Positions 37,611 through 49,056 of a DNA stretch of 64,000 bases are shown here, one piece after another. The translations under genes were made by a program, and so were the position numbers. The first letter of the stretch is position 1. Each line of letters begins with the position of its first letter. Source of the stretch: Siderastrea siderea (taxonomy: Eukaryota > Cnidaria > Anthozoa > Scleractinia > Rhizangiidae); contig OZ034967.1 in the NCBI GenBank assembly GCA_964030785.1, positions 43,668,533-43,732,532 of the forward strand, written 5' to 3'. The notes under the pieces were generated by a model, which saw only the letters and a list, made by a program, of their open reading frames with translations, did not search any database and was not told the DNA's origin.

Positions 37611-37785
37611 AACAATTGGTTCATGCTTTTAGCTGTGCGTACATCGAGTTATGGATGCACTTGGGAGGTTTGGAGAGAACTCAAGAAGCGCCTGGAGTTA
37701 CTCATGACGTTCTCTCGTGCTCTCCAAACTTCTCGCGTGCATCCATATCTCGATGTACGCACGCTAAACCATGAACCAATTGTTA
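37611..37785. mobile_element. Foldback element (175 bp)
   Basis: Arms beginning aacaattggttcatgctttt and ending with the near-complete reverse complement (accatgaaccaattgtt) enclose tggatgcacttgggag and its inverse. A solitary partial arm of the same family (gttatggatgcacttgg) lies near 36805. Confidence 0.7.
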
Positions 37786-37937
37786 ACTGTACTCTAATGA
37801 GAAAATCATCGTCATCATCATCATCATCAAAGCCACTAAAAGCTGCTACGATATAGCCATCATTGATACGGCGTTGTAATTAAAAAGTCTAGGGAGCCAG
37901 GCGATCTGTTTGAGTTTCTAACTGTTTCACGTTGTTT

Positions 37938-37973
<36 letters not shown>

Positions 37974-37986
37974 TGTTTTGTTTTTT

Positions 37987-38577
37987 TTAACCCTATTCTG
38001 CCTGGGCTTTTTTTGAGTTTCTGAGCCTGGGAGAGGGGGGGGCAGTGCCCCCCCCCTATAGATCTCAAAAAGTATTAAAGCTCTTGCGATGAAACTTGGC
38101 ACGTTTGTCGCACGTCATTAGCTCAACAGATTGGGCTTATGACGCGTCGTGACGTCACAATAACGTCACAAACCAGCCATTTTGAATTTGAGGCCGCCAT
38201 CTTGAATCCCAAACCTGCAGTCATACAGCTGACAATGACGTCACCAAAAAACATATGATTTTGTTCTAAGAAACATACTTAGTCAAAACAAGCACACAAA
38301 AGTAAAAAATCATCTTCTTATTACAAACGAAGGGAGGAAACCTGAAAAAAGACTGAAAAGAGACAGAAAATAGTCAAAATACACTTCTGAGTAGACGGTT
38401 GCTATGGAAACGTCAATCATCATAGGCACGTCATTGATACAGGAAAATTTTGTCTGATAAATTTTAGGAAAAGTCACGAGATTTGGTGATTATTCGTCTA
38501 GCCGTTTAAAAGTTATAATTCGTTAAAGTCAGCCCGGGCACAATGTGCCCCCCCCCCCCCAGGCAGAATAGGGTTAA
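37987..38577. mobile_element. TTAA-flanked MITE (piggyBac/Kolobok-like ends)
   Basis: TTAA-CCCTATTCTGCCTGGG at the left and CCAGGCAGAATAGGG-TTAA at the right form matched inverted ends around 583 bp. TTAA target duplication is typical of piggyBac and Kolobok elements. The equivalent flank of copy 3 (around 47585) has a single gtttaac and no insert, which is the empty site. The interior has long C runs and no gene. A TTG microsatellite (37937-37971) abuts it. Confidence 0.82.
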
Positions 38578-39440
38578 GCTAAAAAATTTTCCCAATGGCC
38601 TATTTCAAACGTTTTTAAAGAAAGCGTTGGTAGTTGTGTTCTCAAAAAAGAGTTTGAAATGATCATGAATATGTAAACAGCATGTCATGGTCCTTTATGG
38701 TTTTCTCTAATTTTTCTTCCATTCGCTGTCCTCTTTGCAAAGAATGCGGACAGGAAACTTACATCAGTCTTTTTTCCTTTAATATGTCGCGTTATTTCAG
38801 GCGAACTGTCCTTCTTTTTTGCGGCATGGCTGGTTGAAGTTCAACATTGCTTAGGTAGGTGGAAATGAAAATATTCCCTTCCCCTTCCATTTCAAATAGC
38901 CTATTTAAAACTTTTTGAAAGAAAGGATCAGATTACTCTCCTGGCCAGTTTTCGAAAAAAATCGATCATGACAAGCAAAAACCCCTTTCAAAATACGTTA
39001 TCCTAGTATTTGAGGTGAAAAGTTACGAATTATGCAATTTTAAGATATATGTGTCCGAAAATTAGTTATTTTGCCCGCTGGGAGAATGGACGATAGCAAG
39101 TCGTTGTATGTCTTGACTGAATCGCGCTAGGGCCAAAAAACGGAAAACTCACAGTGATCTTTCTCTATAGTTTATTAGTTTCCGTTTGTAAATTATTGTT
39201 CTAAGCCGATGGAAGGGAATGGCCACCCTTATTGAATAACTCTATGGCAACACCATACATGAACTCAAGGTTGAAGTAACATTTTAAAAGAAAAAAATAC
39301 AGGCAAACAAACAAATATTCATCTGTTCCACGAGCGCCAAGTCGGTTCTTGATTTGCAAGGCTTTACTTTTTTGAAAAGCATCATTGGTTTTCTGAAATA
39401 TGATGTTTAAAAGGCTTGAGGGACCTTCCTTTTTTTTCAG

Positions 39441-40072
39441 ACGATGCGGTTAATGTCATAGCAGAGGAACCAACGGTGATAGCAGGTAAGACGTGGAGAA
39501 GCCAGTTTCGATTACCAAATTTGTAAATCTGTGATTACTTTTGAACAAAACCCATGTTGAAAGAGAACGTCAATTCTACGTCTAAAATTGAAATCTACAG
39601 GCAAACAAACACACGAGCGCCTAGTCGGTTCTTGATTTGCAAGGCTTTATATTTTTTAAAAGCACCATTGGTTTTCTGAAATACGATGATTAAAGCAAAA
39701 AGGCTTGAGGGACCTTCCTTTTTTTTCAGACGATGCGGTTAATGACATAGCAGAGGAACCAACGGTGATAGCAGGTAGGATGGGGAGAAGCAAATTTCGA
39801 TGACCAAATTAGTAAAACTGTGATTACTTCGAAGAAACCCATGTTAAAAAAGAACGCCAATTCTATGTCTAAAATTGAAATTTACAGGCAAACCTGAAAC
39901 AAATATTCATCTGTCCCACGAGCGCCAAGTCGGTTCTCGAATTGCAAGGCTTTACTTTTTTGAAAAGCACCATTGGTTTTCTGAAATATGATGTTTAAAA
40001 GGCTTGAGGGACCTTCCTTTTTTTCAGACGATGCGGTTAATGTCATAGCAGAGGAACCAACGGTGATAGAAG
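39441..40072 (+). repeat. Triplicated exon-intron unit (about 290 bp)
   Basis: The 45-nt exon matching copy 2's exon 3 (reading AEEPTVI) occurs three times at 39441, 39730 and 40028, each with its own acceptor, donor and the flanking intron phrase gtcggttcttg...ttgcaaggctttac. Copy 2 has it once. Spacing is 289 and 298 bp, so duplication was tandem and recent. Confidence 0.85.
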
Positions 40073-40911
40073 GTAAGATGGGGAGAAGCAAATTTCGATA
40101 ACCAAATTCGTAAATCTGTGATTACGTTCGAACAAACCCATGTTGAAGAAGTCACTTCTATTACTAAAACTGAAATTTAGAAGATGGTTTGTACTTTGTA
40201 GTAAAAACATAACTAGAACTTATTTCTCTGTTATTTTTTTTTCAGAGGATACGACGATGAAACAGAAGAGTCTTTAGATGATCCAGAAGAAAATGGTAAA
40301 TAGACTAAATCACACTGATATTAGAACTGGAAACAGAATTTCCACTTAAATCCCCCCTCCCAAAAAAAAACCACACAAAAACAATAATGAATGCTTGGCT
40401 CTTAGCAGACACCCGAAACCAAAAACGCAAGTAACTTAGAGTTTCTTATGTTACGAGAGAACAGTGTTCTTGCCAAACTAGCAAGAAAAAATAAAATGCA
40501 CTAGTTTTATGAGCGCTAGAACCTCTTGTGGTATTCAATCTTGTAAGATTTTATTTCTTTTCTAAGCACCTGTGTTTGTTTGAATCCTGATATCCAAAGC
40601 AAGGAAGAGGAATTGTATGTTTATAGGAAAATATCTTCACTTTCCTTCTTTCGTTATTCAGAAAATGCAGTTGAGATGGGGAGACGAAAACTTCGATGAT
40701 CGAATAACTCAACCGTATTGGTGATCCCTATTGAGCCATGTTCCTTCCGTTATTAAACATGTTAATCGTGACTCTCGAGTCAAATCATGTTCCAAACAAC
40801 TTTACGCAGCCTAAAAACGAAATTTCTTAAAGTGGTTTTTACTTTTGTAATATATAAGAAGGTAACTAGAACACATTCCTATATGTTATTCTGTTTTCAG
40901 AGGATGAGATT

Positions 40912-41373
40912 CAGGGGCGGATGCAGAAAATTCAGAAAGAAGGGGCCGAAGAAATTGTGGCGAGAGCGCCCCTCCCCCCCTCCCCCCCCAAATGAAAAAT
41001 TCACGTTCGTGGAGATCCATTCTGAGAGCATTTCTGACCAAAAGTTATGGCTTCGAAAGAGAGACTTTAAGAGCATTTTTTTTAACGATTTGTAAAACGA
41101 AATCTTAACGGTAGTGGTAACTAAACTATTTACAGAGTCATCCCATTGCATTCATACATCCTACGATGATAACTGGAACTAAACCACTGTGGAGGATTGA
41201 AGAGTGTCGTCCCTCTCTGGTTACGTTTTGCAAAGTCGTAAATAATAGCATTATACTTGCGAATAAAGAGCAGCAACAGTGCAGACGGTTGGTTAATATA
41301 AAAACTTTCTTAAAATACAAGAAAAAAAGGTGGGGCTGCGGCTTCCTCGGCCCTCCCCCTAAATCTGCCCCTG
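40912..41373. mobile_element. 462-bp DNA transposon insertion with hAT-like CAGGGGC ends
   Basis: The element starts CAGGGGCGGATGCAG and ends AAATCTGCCCCTG, which are inverted, and is flanked by the 5-bp duplication agatt (40907-40911, 41374-41378). Removing it and one repeat restores the exon exactly as in copy 2 (aggatgagattaacgagg). CAGGGG termini are common in hAT elements, but the 5-bp duplication leaves the superfamily open. Confidence 0.85.
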
Positions 41374-42861
41374 AGATTAACGAGGAAACAGAGAAGAAGA
41401 AAGAAGAAAGTGGTAAATTGACTATCTTACATCAATGTCAGCCCTGGACACAGAATATCAAGTGAAATCCCAGAAAACTCACAAAAACTAAATAAAAGTT
41501 TGGCTCTTGGCAGACAATCCTGCACGCAACTTAGTGCTTCTGATGTCAGTAATACTTACTTTATTCGAGGGATTAATGTCGGTGCTAACTAACAGAAAAC
41601 CGAACTGAATGATAGTCCTACGAGCGCTAGAACGTTTCGTGGTTTTCAAGATCGTGAGATTTTATTTCTTTTGAAAGCACCTGGGTTTGTTTGAAAAGTT
41701 GTATTCAAAGCAAGGAAGACTCGAAGGAGAAAAAAATTGGTTTACACAAGTTTGCCTTTACTTTCCATTTTTTTTTTCAGAAGATGAAGGTGATGAGATC
41801 GAATAATACTGGCATATTACTAACCCATGATCAGCTATATTGGCCTGTCATTAGAAAAGTTTAAATCATCGCTTACGAACAAAAGTTTGTTCCAAAAACA
41901 TCAACTCTGTGTCTTAAAACGAAATTTTATAAAATGTTTCATAATTACTAATAAAAACAGAACTAGACCTTATTTTATATGCTTTTTTTCAGAGGAGGTG
42001 ACTGATGATGAAGCAGAGCAGTCTTTAGAAGGTTCTCAAGAAAATGGTGAATTCACTTAATTACTTTGATTTTGGAAGCACAATATCTAACCTGATAATT
42101 CTGTACCAGAGAATCCTGTAGATGACACATAGACGAAGCAAGTAAGATACGGCATGCATAGGCTTCTAGGTCGTATATTTCATCATAGTTATTACAGTTT
42201 CTTAAGAGAACACTTGTATGATCTTGGACTCGACTATAATAATGTCCTTTCACTTTGCCCATGTCACTGGTTAGCGGTCAGTCACCCTCCTCTATCTTCA
42301 TAAAGGCGTCGCGAAGTATGACCGCAACTGATTTCCAATAGAATCGTGCTCCAAATCTTAGGATGTAAGCCCACGAGCTCGAGACGTTACCTAGTCAGTG
42401 GTTTACCTTAGAAGAGAATTTCCATATTAAGCTATCGCTAAAACCTGCACAAGGGATAATTCTTATTAAACACTTTTTTCTGATATTCTTTCATTGTTGG
42501 GGCTCGGCTGTTAGGGAAGCCTGTCTCTGTACATTATATTCACCATATTGTTTATTTGTCTTGTTTTCTCAGATGAGTCTGAAAATGAGAGAGACGAAGC
42601 AGGTAACATGAAGCTCTAAGGATTCATACTAGCTAAGCTTTAAGGTTACTTATTTTGAACAAACGTGTAGATGCATGAAACTCACTTAGCGATTGATGAA
42701 AATGCAGAGCAATCTATCTGGATCAGTGTTACTGTAAACCGTAGATGTTTGTTATACATGAAACACAGTAACAGTTTCATTTAGAAATAATTCCCCTATT
42801 AGATAAACATTAAGGTTCACTAAGTGCTTTTTGTTAAATAATTAATGGAAGGATCATTTAA

Positions 42862-44883
42862 TAGCGGAGCCAGCGGGCAAAGCCCGCCAGCGGAGCTCCA
42901 TTGCTAAGGAAATTTGGTAAACTATCAATCCAAGAAATTTTGGTTCTGACGTAATAGTCACGTGACCGTCCGTCCGTACGTCCGTCCGTCCGCACAGACT
43001 CTGTGGGAGGGGTAGGGAAGTCCCAAGACAATCCGACGGGGGTAGGGAATGCCATCTTTTCTTGGCGGGAAATGGCGCGGTACTTTTGGGCAACCAGCGT
43101 TTTTCTTGGCCGGGAAATCGCATAACCATCGTTGCGTTTGAAAAAGAGGTTTCTTTAAAAGCTTCAGCTTCTTTAGCATTTAACAATTGCTCGAGAGTAC
43201 TGAAGTTTTATACTTGACAAAAAAAAACATGTAATATCTATAAATGGAAAGAAAAAGTTCAAAAGAATACTGGTAGAAGGCGAAAAGTTCAAGTTACGAA
43301 AGCTGCATTCAAAGGACTTCATCGCTTTGCTTTTCTTCACGGCGGAGAGTTTGCCCTGTTCTGAAACACAACTGAGTAAGTGAAGTTTTTAAAGGGTCTA
43401 AGGTACATGATTTCGAGTATTGCGATGAAAGAAATTACGTTTTGAAATGGTCATTTACTTTTGACTTTAAAAAATTATTAGAAAACGCGCTCAGATTTGT
43501 GACAGATTCTTGAATATTTTGCCATGCTCAGCCGATTTCACTCGCTTGGACCGACCTACGATTTTGGAAGTGTAACGCGAATGGCATTTAAGTATAAACT
43601 TACAGGTTTTCGAATAAACTTTTTTCAAAAATGATTTCTCTGTCCATTATTTTGTGTTTGTTTATTCATAACAGTAGGTCTAAGCACAGCCGCAAGACAA
43701 CTAACTGCACAAGCTTTGCTTTCAATTTTGACTGTCCGGTCCATCTCTTTGTGCAACTGTCGATTTTCTTGTCCTAGACGTTTTCAATAGTAATAATCTT
43801 TTAAGCGAAGCAGTTGTCGGTTTACAGCTATTTTATCCCAAAAGCTTCCGAAAACAGTTTTGTGCGTTCCTTCACATCCGCAAAACGTATGCCGGCATTA
43901 TTTAATTAAAGCGTATTTGGCGTTTTTTCTTTTTTAATCTTGATGGTCTCTAGTTAGAGAACGAAATATAACAGTTATTTGAAAAACTATAAGCGAAGCA
44001 GTTGTCGGTTTAAACCTATTATATCCGAAAAGCTTCCAAAAACAGTTCCGTGCATTTTTAAAAGCGCTCGAATTTCAGACAATTTGCAGCCGCAAAACTT
44101 ATGTCACAGAGTTAAGAATGTTTGGACGGTGTTTGTTTGTTTGTCTTCAATCTCGATGGTCTCAAGTTAAAGAACGAAATATAAGGGTTACTTAAGTAAC
44201 TATAAGCGGAGCAGTTTTGAGTTTAAAGCTATTTTATCCGGTAAGTAATGTGTGTTCCTCAAAGTGCTTGAATTTTTTTGCGGCTGCTAAAACCTACGCG
44301 ACATTTCTTCAATAAGTTTATTACAAGTGCTTCGAAGCTCCCCAGATCCTTTCTTTCGGGTAGTCCCAGTAAAATGCCGGTGAAAGGTCAGTATAAATTT
44401 TGGACCAGACTAATATTTTTATTTAGTAGCAGTTCATGTTATTTGTTAACATCCGAACGCGATGAAGATAACCCATTTAAATACTCGAATAATTTTTATT
44501 TTGTTTTTGTAAATGAGCGCCGTTTCAAGTTCATTCAAGCGAACAGCCAATAATCAAAGGAGATTTGACAAGCCTTGACAGTTAATGACAGGATATAGAA
44601 ACATTGCAAACACCAAGCAAGACGGCTCGTGAGTAAAATAATCAAGCTGTGCTCAGCCTCTAGAATGACCTTTCGAGCTTGGTTTTACAGAACAGATCCC
44701 CAAAATATTGGAGGACATTTCGGAACACTTTCAGGCTTTTTGAGAAACACTTTTCGAAAGCGAACGAGACAAAAAAAGCCCCGAAATATATTTCAGACCG
44801 AAAAGTTTCAGGACTATTTTTGAGAACGAACACCGGTTTATTCCTTCGCGGCTCCGCTTTTAGGCTTGGCTAAATCTATATAT
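42862..44883. mobile_element. 2.0-kb non-autonomous DNA element with CCGT repeats (copy B)
   Basis: Starts tagcggagccagcgggcaaa and ends gctccgcttttaggcttgg then ctaaatctatata, the same termini as 7577-9513. The CCGT run and agactctgtgggaggg tract are shared; the middle has diverged and contains three imperfect repeats of ataagcgaagcagttgtcgg. The intron of copy 2 near 25798 preserves the empty site (tttaatactattcattt), indicating TA-targeted insertion. Confidence 0.75.
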
Positions 44884-45355
44884 TACAATTCATTTATCTC
44901 CTTTTTGGCTTGTTTGTTGTTGTAGTTGTTGTTGTTGCTGGTTTTAGAGGACGTTGTAGAGGAAGCAGGTAAGATACAGGTTTTCAGCTCACACAAGCAA
45001 ACGTCAGTATGGAAAGTCAAAGCGTATTTTTGCGTTAAATGTACTTTGACCATGCTCAAAACAACTGCATATTTAATTTGGCGAACCTGGTAATGTGCGA
45101 CTCAGTTTATGGCCATATGTAACTGTCTTGAGAAAGTTTTATTTTGATGATACAAGTAGTCTTTATCACAAACAATTTGACATTGTATATCTTCATGGAT
45201 ATACAAAGCAATGTGTGGATGAGAGTTACTCTGAAAAAATGCCAGCAGGCGAAACGTTCTCTTTTGAGACCCTCTTTTATAACCACAAACGTTCACATTC
45301 CTTTGTCTTCAGTAAACTAAAAGGAAATATATATTTTAAATTAAACCCTGAGTAA

Positions 45356-45590
45356 AGCTGCCTTTACATGTCAAACTAATGTTGGCAACTCGTGTTGGCA
45401 AACTCAAATTGGTGTGTGTGAACGACACAACAACATGTTGGCAAACTCTTGGCAACAAATAGAAATTGTCTATGGTCGCCAACAGTTTGCCAACATGTTG
45501 TTGCCTTGTTCACACACACACACACACACCCATTTGAGTTTGTCAACACGAGTTGACCAACATTAGTCTAACGTGCATGTGAAGGCTGCT
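45356..45590. mobile_element. 235-bp MITE with TAA target duplication (PIF/Harbinger-like)
   Basis: Inverted ends agctgcctttacatg and catgtgaaggctgct, flanked by TAA on both sides (45353-45355 and 45591-45593). Copy 2 has the empty site gagtaagtgtt near 26457. A three-base TWA duplication is typical of PIF/Harbinger elements. Interior repeats of gttggcaac, a CA microsatellite and further inverted repeats, no gene. Confidence 0.8.
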
Positions 45591-46120
45591 TAAGTGTTTA
45601 TGCTTGGAAAGTTCTTCACCTTGTTAATAAACACCGTATAAGGAATAGAAACCAACTCAACATCTTCCCAAGAGGCTATATGCAGAGAGAAAAGCGACAC
45701 GTGTAAAGTTGGGAAATTTTAGTTCTCGAATGATTGACTGTTTTATGCAAGATGCTCCAGAAGAAGCAGTTAAAAAATTACCTGCTCCATTGGTTTTGTC
45801 TACGTTATTTGCAAAGCAAATGCGGGAATAAAAATTAAGCGTGGAATCTTACTGGACTTGTTAAGTTCAAGACAACTACCTTGATGCACTTTTGGCGTGT
45901 TTTAGAAAACAAACATCGCAATAAAAAGCAAATACGATTTGTAATGAGGTTTGTAGGGGCTCACAGTTCTCTGGTTTTACTTCGATTTCAGGTCGGCAAG
46001 GATCCTGCCCCCTCGTGACTTATCGAGGCTCCAATATTGAGCAGTCTGTGCGTATTGAAAGAGGATTTTGGAGCAATATGAACACCATCAAGACTTATGC
46101 CAGAAATTGTGGAGTAACGG

Positions 46121-46192
46121 TAGGTCGGTTTGTTGGTTTGTTGGTTGGTTGGTCGGTTGGTTGGTTGGTTGGTTGGTTGGTTGGTTGGCTTT
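46121..46192. repeat. GGTT microsatellite of copy 3
   Basis: About ten consecutive ggtt units in the phase 0 intron of the peptidase domain, orthologous to the shorter run at 34856. Confidence 0.85.
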
Positions 46193-47349
46193 ATTCAAAC
46201 GACGCTTTACTTGATCCTCATGGATCGAGAAGGGAAGGGGAGCTGTGTTCAAATATGACATCACGTCACTTCCAAATTTAACTCAAGAATTTGAATTTAG
46301 TGTAGGAAAACCAAAGGCAAAGAAACAACTCTGGTCAATCACAATGGACACAAACATCCCAAAGAGCCAACCAGAGGCCTATGCAAATAAATTTTAAGGG
46401 TTCCAAGCGTAGTAAGACGAGTTCGACCAAGTCACCTTTTATTCATTTTGAGAAAGCTGTTTCACTAAGATGCATAGAAATGTCACTGCTTAATTCAAAA
46501 TGACTTAATTTCTTGCACATATTCTACCTAATTTCGTAAGGGGGTAAACGTTTAATGAACACGAAAAGATGTCTATTAAGAAAGAAGCAATTGAACCTTT
46601 CAAAGAACAAAGCAAAGCTCTGTCCTCGATCTCGAAGAACGATATTTCTCCGGGTAGGCATAGCTCAAAAAGAAGATGACGGCGGTTTTGAGTGGTTGCA
46701 TCGGACAACAATGGCCTCTGTCCCTAATTGCATCAGATCCTGAATTTGATTTAGAAGTACAACCCAACCGAAAAGCTGGATTCTCATTTATCTTGCATTT
46801 TCTTTCCCTCAGCTGTATGTGACACGTGGGGTTACAGGGAGTCGGGTGCGACTCATAGCAACCACAAGGTGGGACATACGATTGACATGAATGGGAGGGA
46901 AAGGCCTGGCGGCAGTTTGTGCACATGGAATTGCCTGCTTAATCCAACAGGGAAAACAAAGTACTTCATTGACGCAATCAAAGCTAATTCACAGCTTCGT
47001 TGGGGCGGGGAGTTTTCATCCGGGGCCGATCCGGTTCACATTGACGACAATTTATGGTTTAGGAACCCTACTTTGTGGAACCAGCTTCAAAGCCAAATAA
47101 GGTCTGTCTGCCCTTGAAACTTGAAACGATCTACCGGAACACGTTAAGGCGAAAACCCTGGATATAAGAATAAAATGGTGTAACTTAAACTTAAGTCCAA
47201 GCTATTTCAACGCGCCTTTAAATTCAGTTGATGCAGGATTTTTTTAGTGGTAGATTGTTCAAGCGCGCTTTGCCTGTAATACGAACACTATTTTTTTAGC
47301 TGCTTTGACTGCGGCTTAATGTATTTGCAACTACAATAAACGAATAAAT

Positions 47350-49050
47350 AACTCCTAATGAATTTAAAAGCGTCCTGCTGTTGTCGTACTCTAGTGTGAT
47401 GTTCTATCCTTTTATTTACTATGCCACAATATTAAACAAAGATAATTGTACCCTGATGAGATAATCATCGTTATCACCATCATCAAAGCCACAAATACCT
47501 GCTACGATATAGCCTTCATTGATACGGCGTTGTAATGAAAAAATACCTAGGAAGCCAGCGATCTGTTTAAGTCACCTATTGTTTAACTTTTTTGGCTAAA
47601 AATCTTCCAAATGGCCTATTTAAAACTTTTTTTCAAGGAAGCGTCAGAAGTTGTTTTCTCAAAAATGAGTTTGATATGATCATGACTATGTAAACAGGGT
47701 GTTATGGTCCAATGTTTTTCTCTCACCTTTCTTCGATTTGCTGTCCTCTTTGCGAAGAATGCGTACAGGAAACTTACATCAGTCATCATTTTTTCTTGAA
47801 TATGTCGCCTGAATCCAGGCGAACTGTCCTTCTTTTTATATGATCATGAATATGAAAATAGCGTATCATGATCCCTTATGTGCTATTTATATTTGCTATG
47901 CTATTTGTACTGAATGCGAACAGGAAACCTACATCAATCATTATTTTTTTCTTGAATATTTCGCCTTAATCCAGGCGAACTGTCCTTCTTTTTTGCGGCA
48001 TCAGGCTGGGTGAAGTTCAACATTGCTTCGGCACGTGGAACAGTTTTTTGAGGATCCCTCAGAGAAATATGAGAGGACCCTTTCCGCTTCTATCATGATA
48101 AATGAGATTAAGCCTGTTTTTTCTTTTCATGGGATAGATAAGTATGCAGATGTCATTGCTTCAAGTGTTAAAGTGCTTGAGGGTAGAGACACTTTTCCTA
48201 TAGAAATGGAGCATTATTGACCGGGGTAGTGAAACTTCTCTAAAGCATGGGAAATGGTTGTTCGGGGGAATAAAATGCATCTATTGCTTGATCATCTTCC
48301 TCTGATAACTGATTGGTGTAACCTTGTTAAGAAAACCTTTCAGAGCCATTGAGATGTATTGTGAATACTGTGGTTTTTCCTTTACACGGCAAGACTCGCC
48401 TTTTCACAGTACGGTAGTATCTCCGCTAGTGTTTAACACTGACGTATAGGGATGCGCACATTGAAACAAATACCTCAGCCAAATAGAAAGGTTATTTCTT
48501 CTTGCATAAAAAAATGGTCAGTTCTTAAACACCTACCATCCTAGATATACTGGATCATATGGAAAAAAAACTGTGGGAAAAGATTGAGAGATATCCAATA
48601 CCTGCTCGACTTGCTTCCAGCTAAGCGGACACATTTTGGAAGGTTGACTTGTGGTACCTTGTGCAATCCAAAAAGTTTGTTTATTTATATGAAATCTGTT
48701 TAGCAGTACTTTCCTGTCAAGCTTTGTGGTTCTAACTTTTTAGTTTGTGGATAAACTCCTTGATTTTTTATAAAACAGGATATATTTTTAGAGTGAAACG
48801 AAAAGAGATTAATATTGTATACAGTGATGACAGTAACTGAATATAACTAAAAAGAATGCCACCTTATTATTTACTTTATTTTCCCAAATTTTTCTCTAGT
48901 ACCAGCATTGCTAACAACATTCTTCTCAAGCATTGAATTCTCGATTTCATCATGAAAATCTATTCTTATACCTTGGTTAAGGTATGTTTGAAGATTACTC
49001 TTTGAAGATTGCCAAAGTTTGGTTTTCATTGCTTTTTCAAGTGCGACATA
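47350..49050. other. 3' flank of copy 3; no gene recognised
   Basis: From 47447 to about 48030 the sequence matches the flank of copy 2 (37790-38860), for example tgatacggcgttgtaat and gaagttcaacattgctt. Beyond 48030 similarity ends. A 65-codon frame at 48023-48220 (EQFFEDPSEKYERTL) looks protein-like but has no start context or splice partner and could be a transposon fragment. The rest is AT-rich with nothing supportable. Confidence 0.4.
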
Positions 49051-49056
49051 GTTGGC

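Larger units (their letters stand above)
39441..47117 (+). pseudogene. Copy 3: 5'-truncated, disrupted paralogue of the M15 gene
   Basis: Recognisable exons: 39441-39485, 39730-39774 and 40028-40072 (triplicated DDAVN exon), 40246-40295, 40901-41412 (split by a transposon), 41993-42046, 42573-42602, 44948-44968, 45992-46119 and 46813-47117. Lesions: no promoter, signal-peptide or second exon, since homology to copy 2 starts only near 38930; a 4-nt deletion in exon 40246 giving TAG; loss of most of the exons at 40665 and 41781; a 462-bp insertion at 40912; loss of the exon matching 26127; deletion of all exons between 26890 and 34331 including the Arg/Gly exon; and a 2-nt insertion (GTGAC-AC-GTGG) that shifts the catalytic exon. 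The M15 motif survives as SNHKVGHTIDMN and DPVHIDD, with Ala changed to Thr. Polyadenylation signal at 47343-47348. Confidence 0.82.

Noticed and set aside
38900..47117. Copy 3 as a functional third peptidase
   Set aside because: No promoter or signal exon, frameshifts in two exons, a transposon in another and loss of the Arg/Gly exon.
48023..48220. 65-codon frame with EQFFEDPSEKYERTL as a gene
   Set aside because: Protein-like wording but no start context, splice partner or recognisable family; left as part of the flank.
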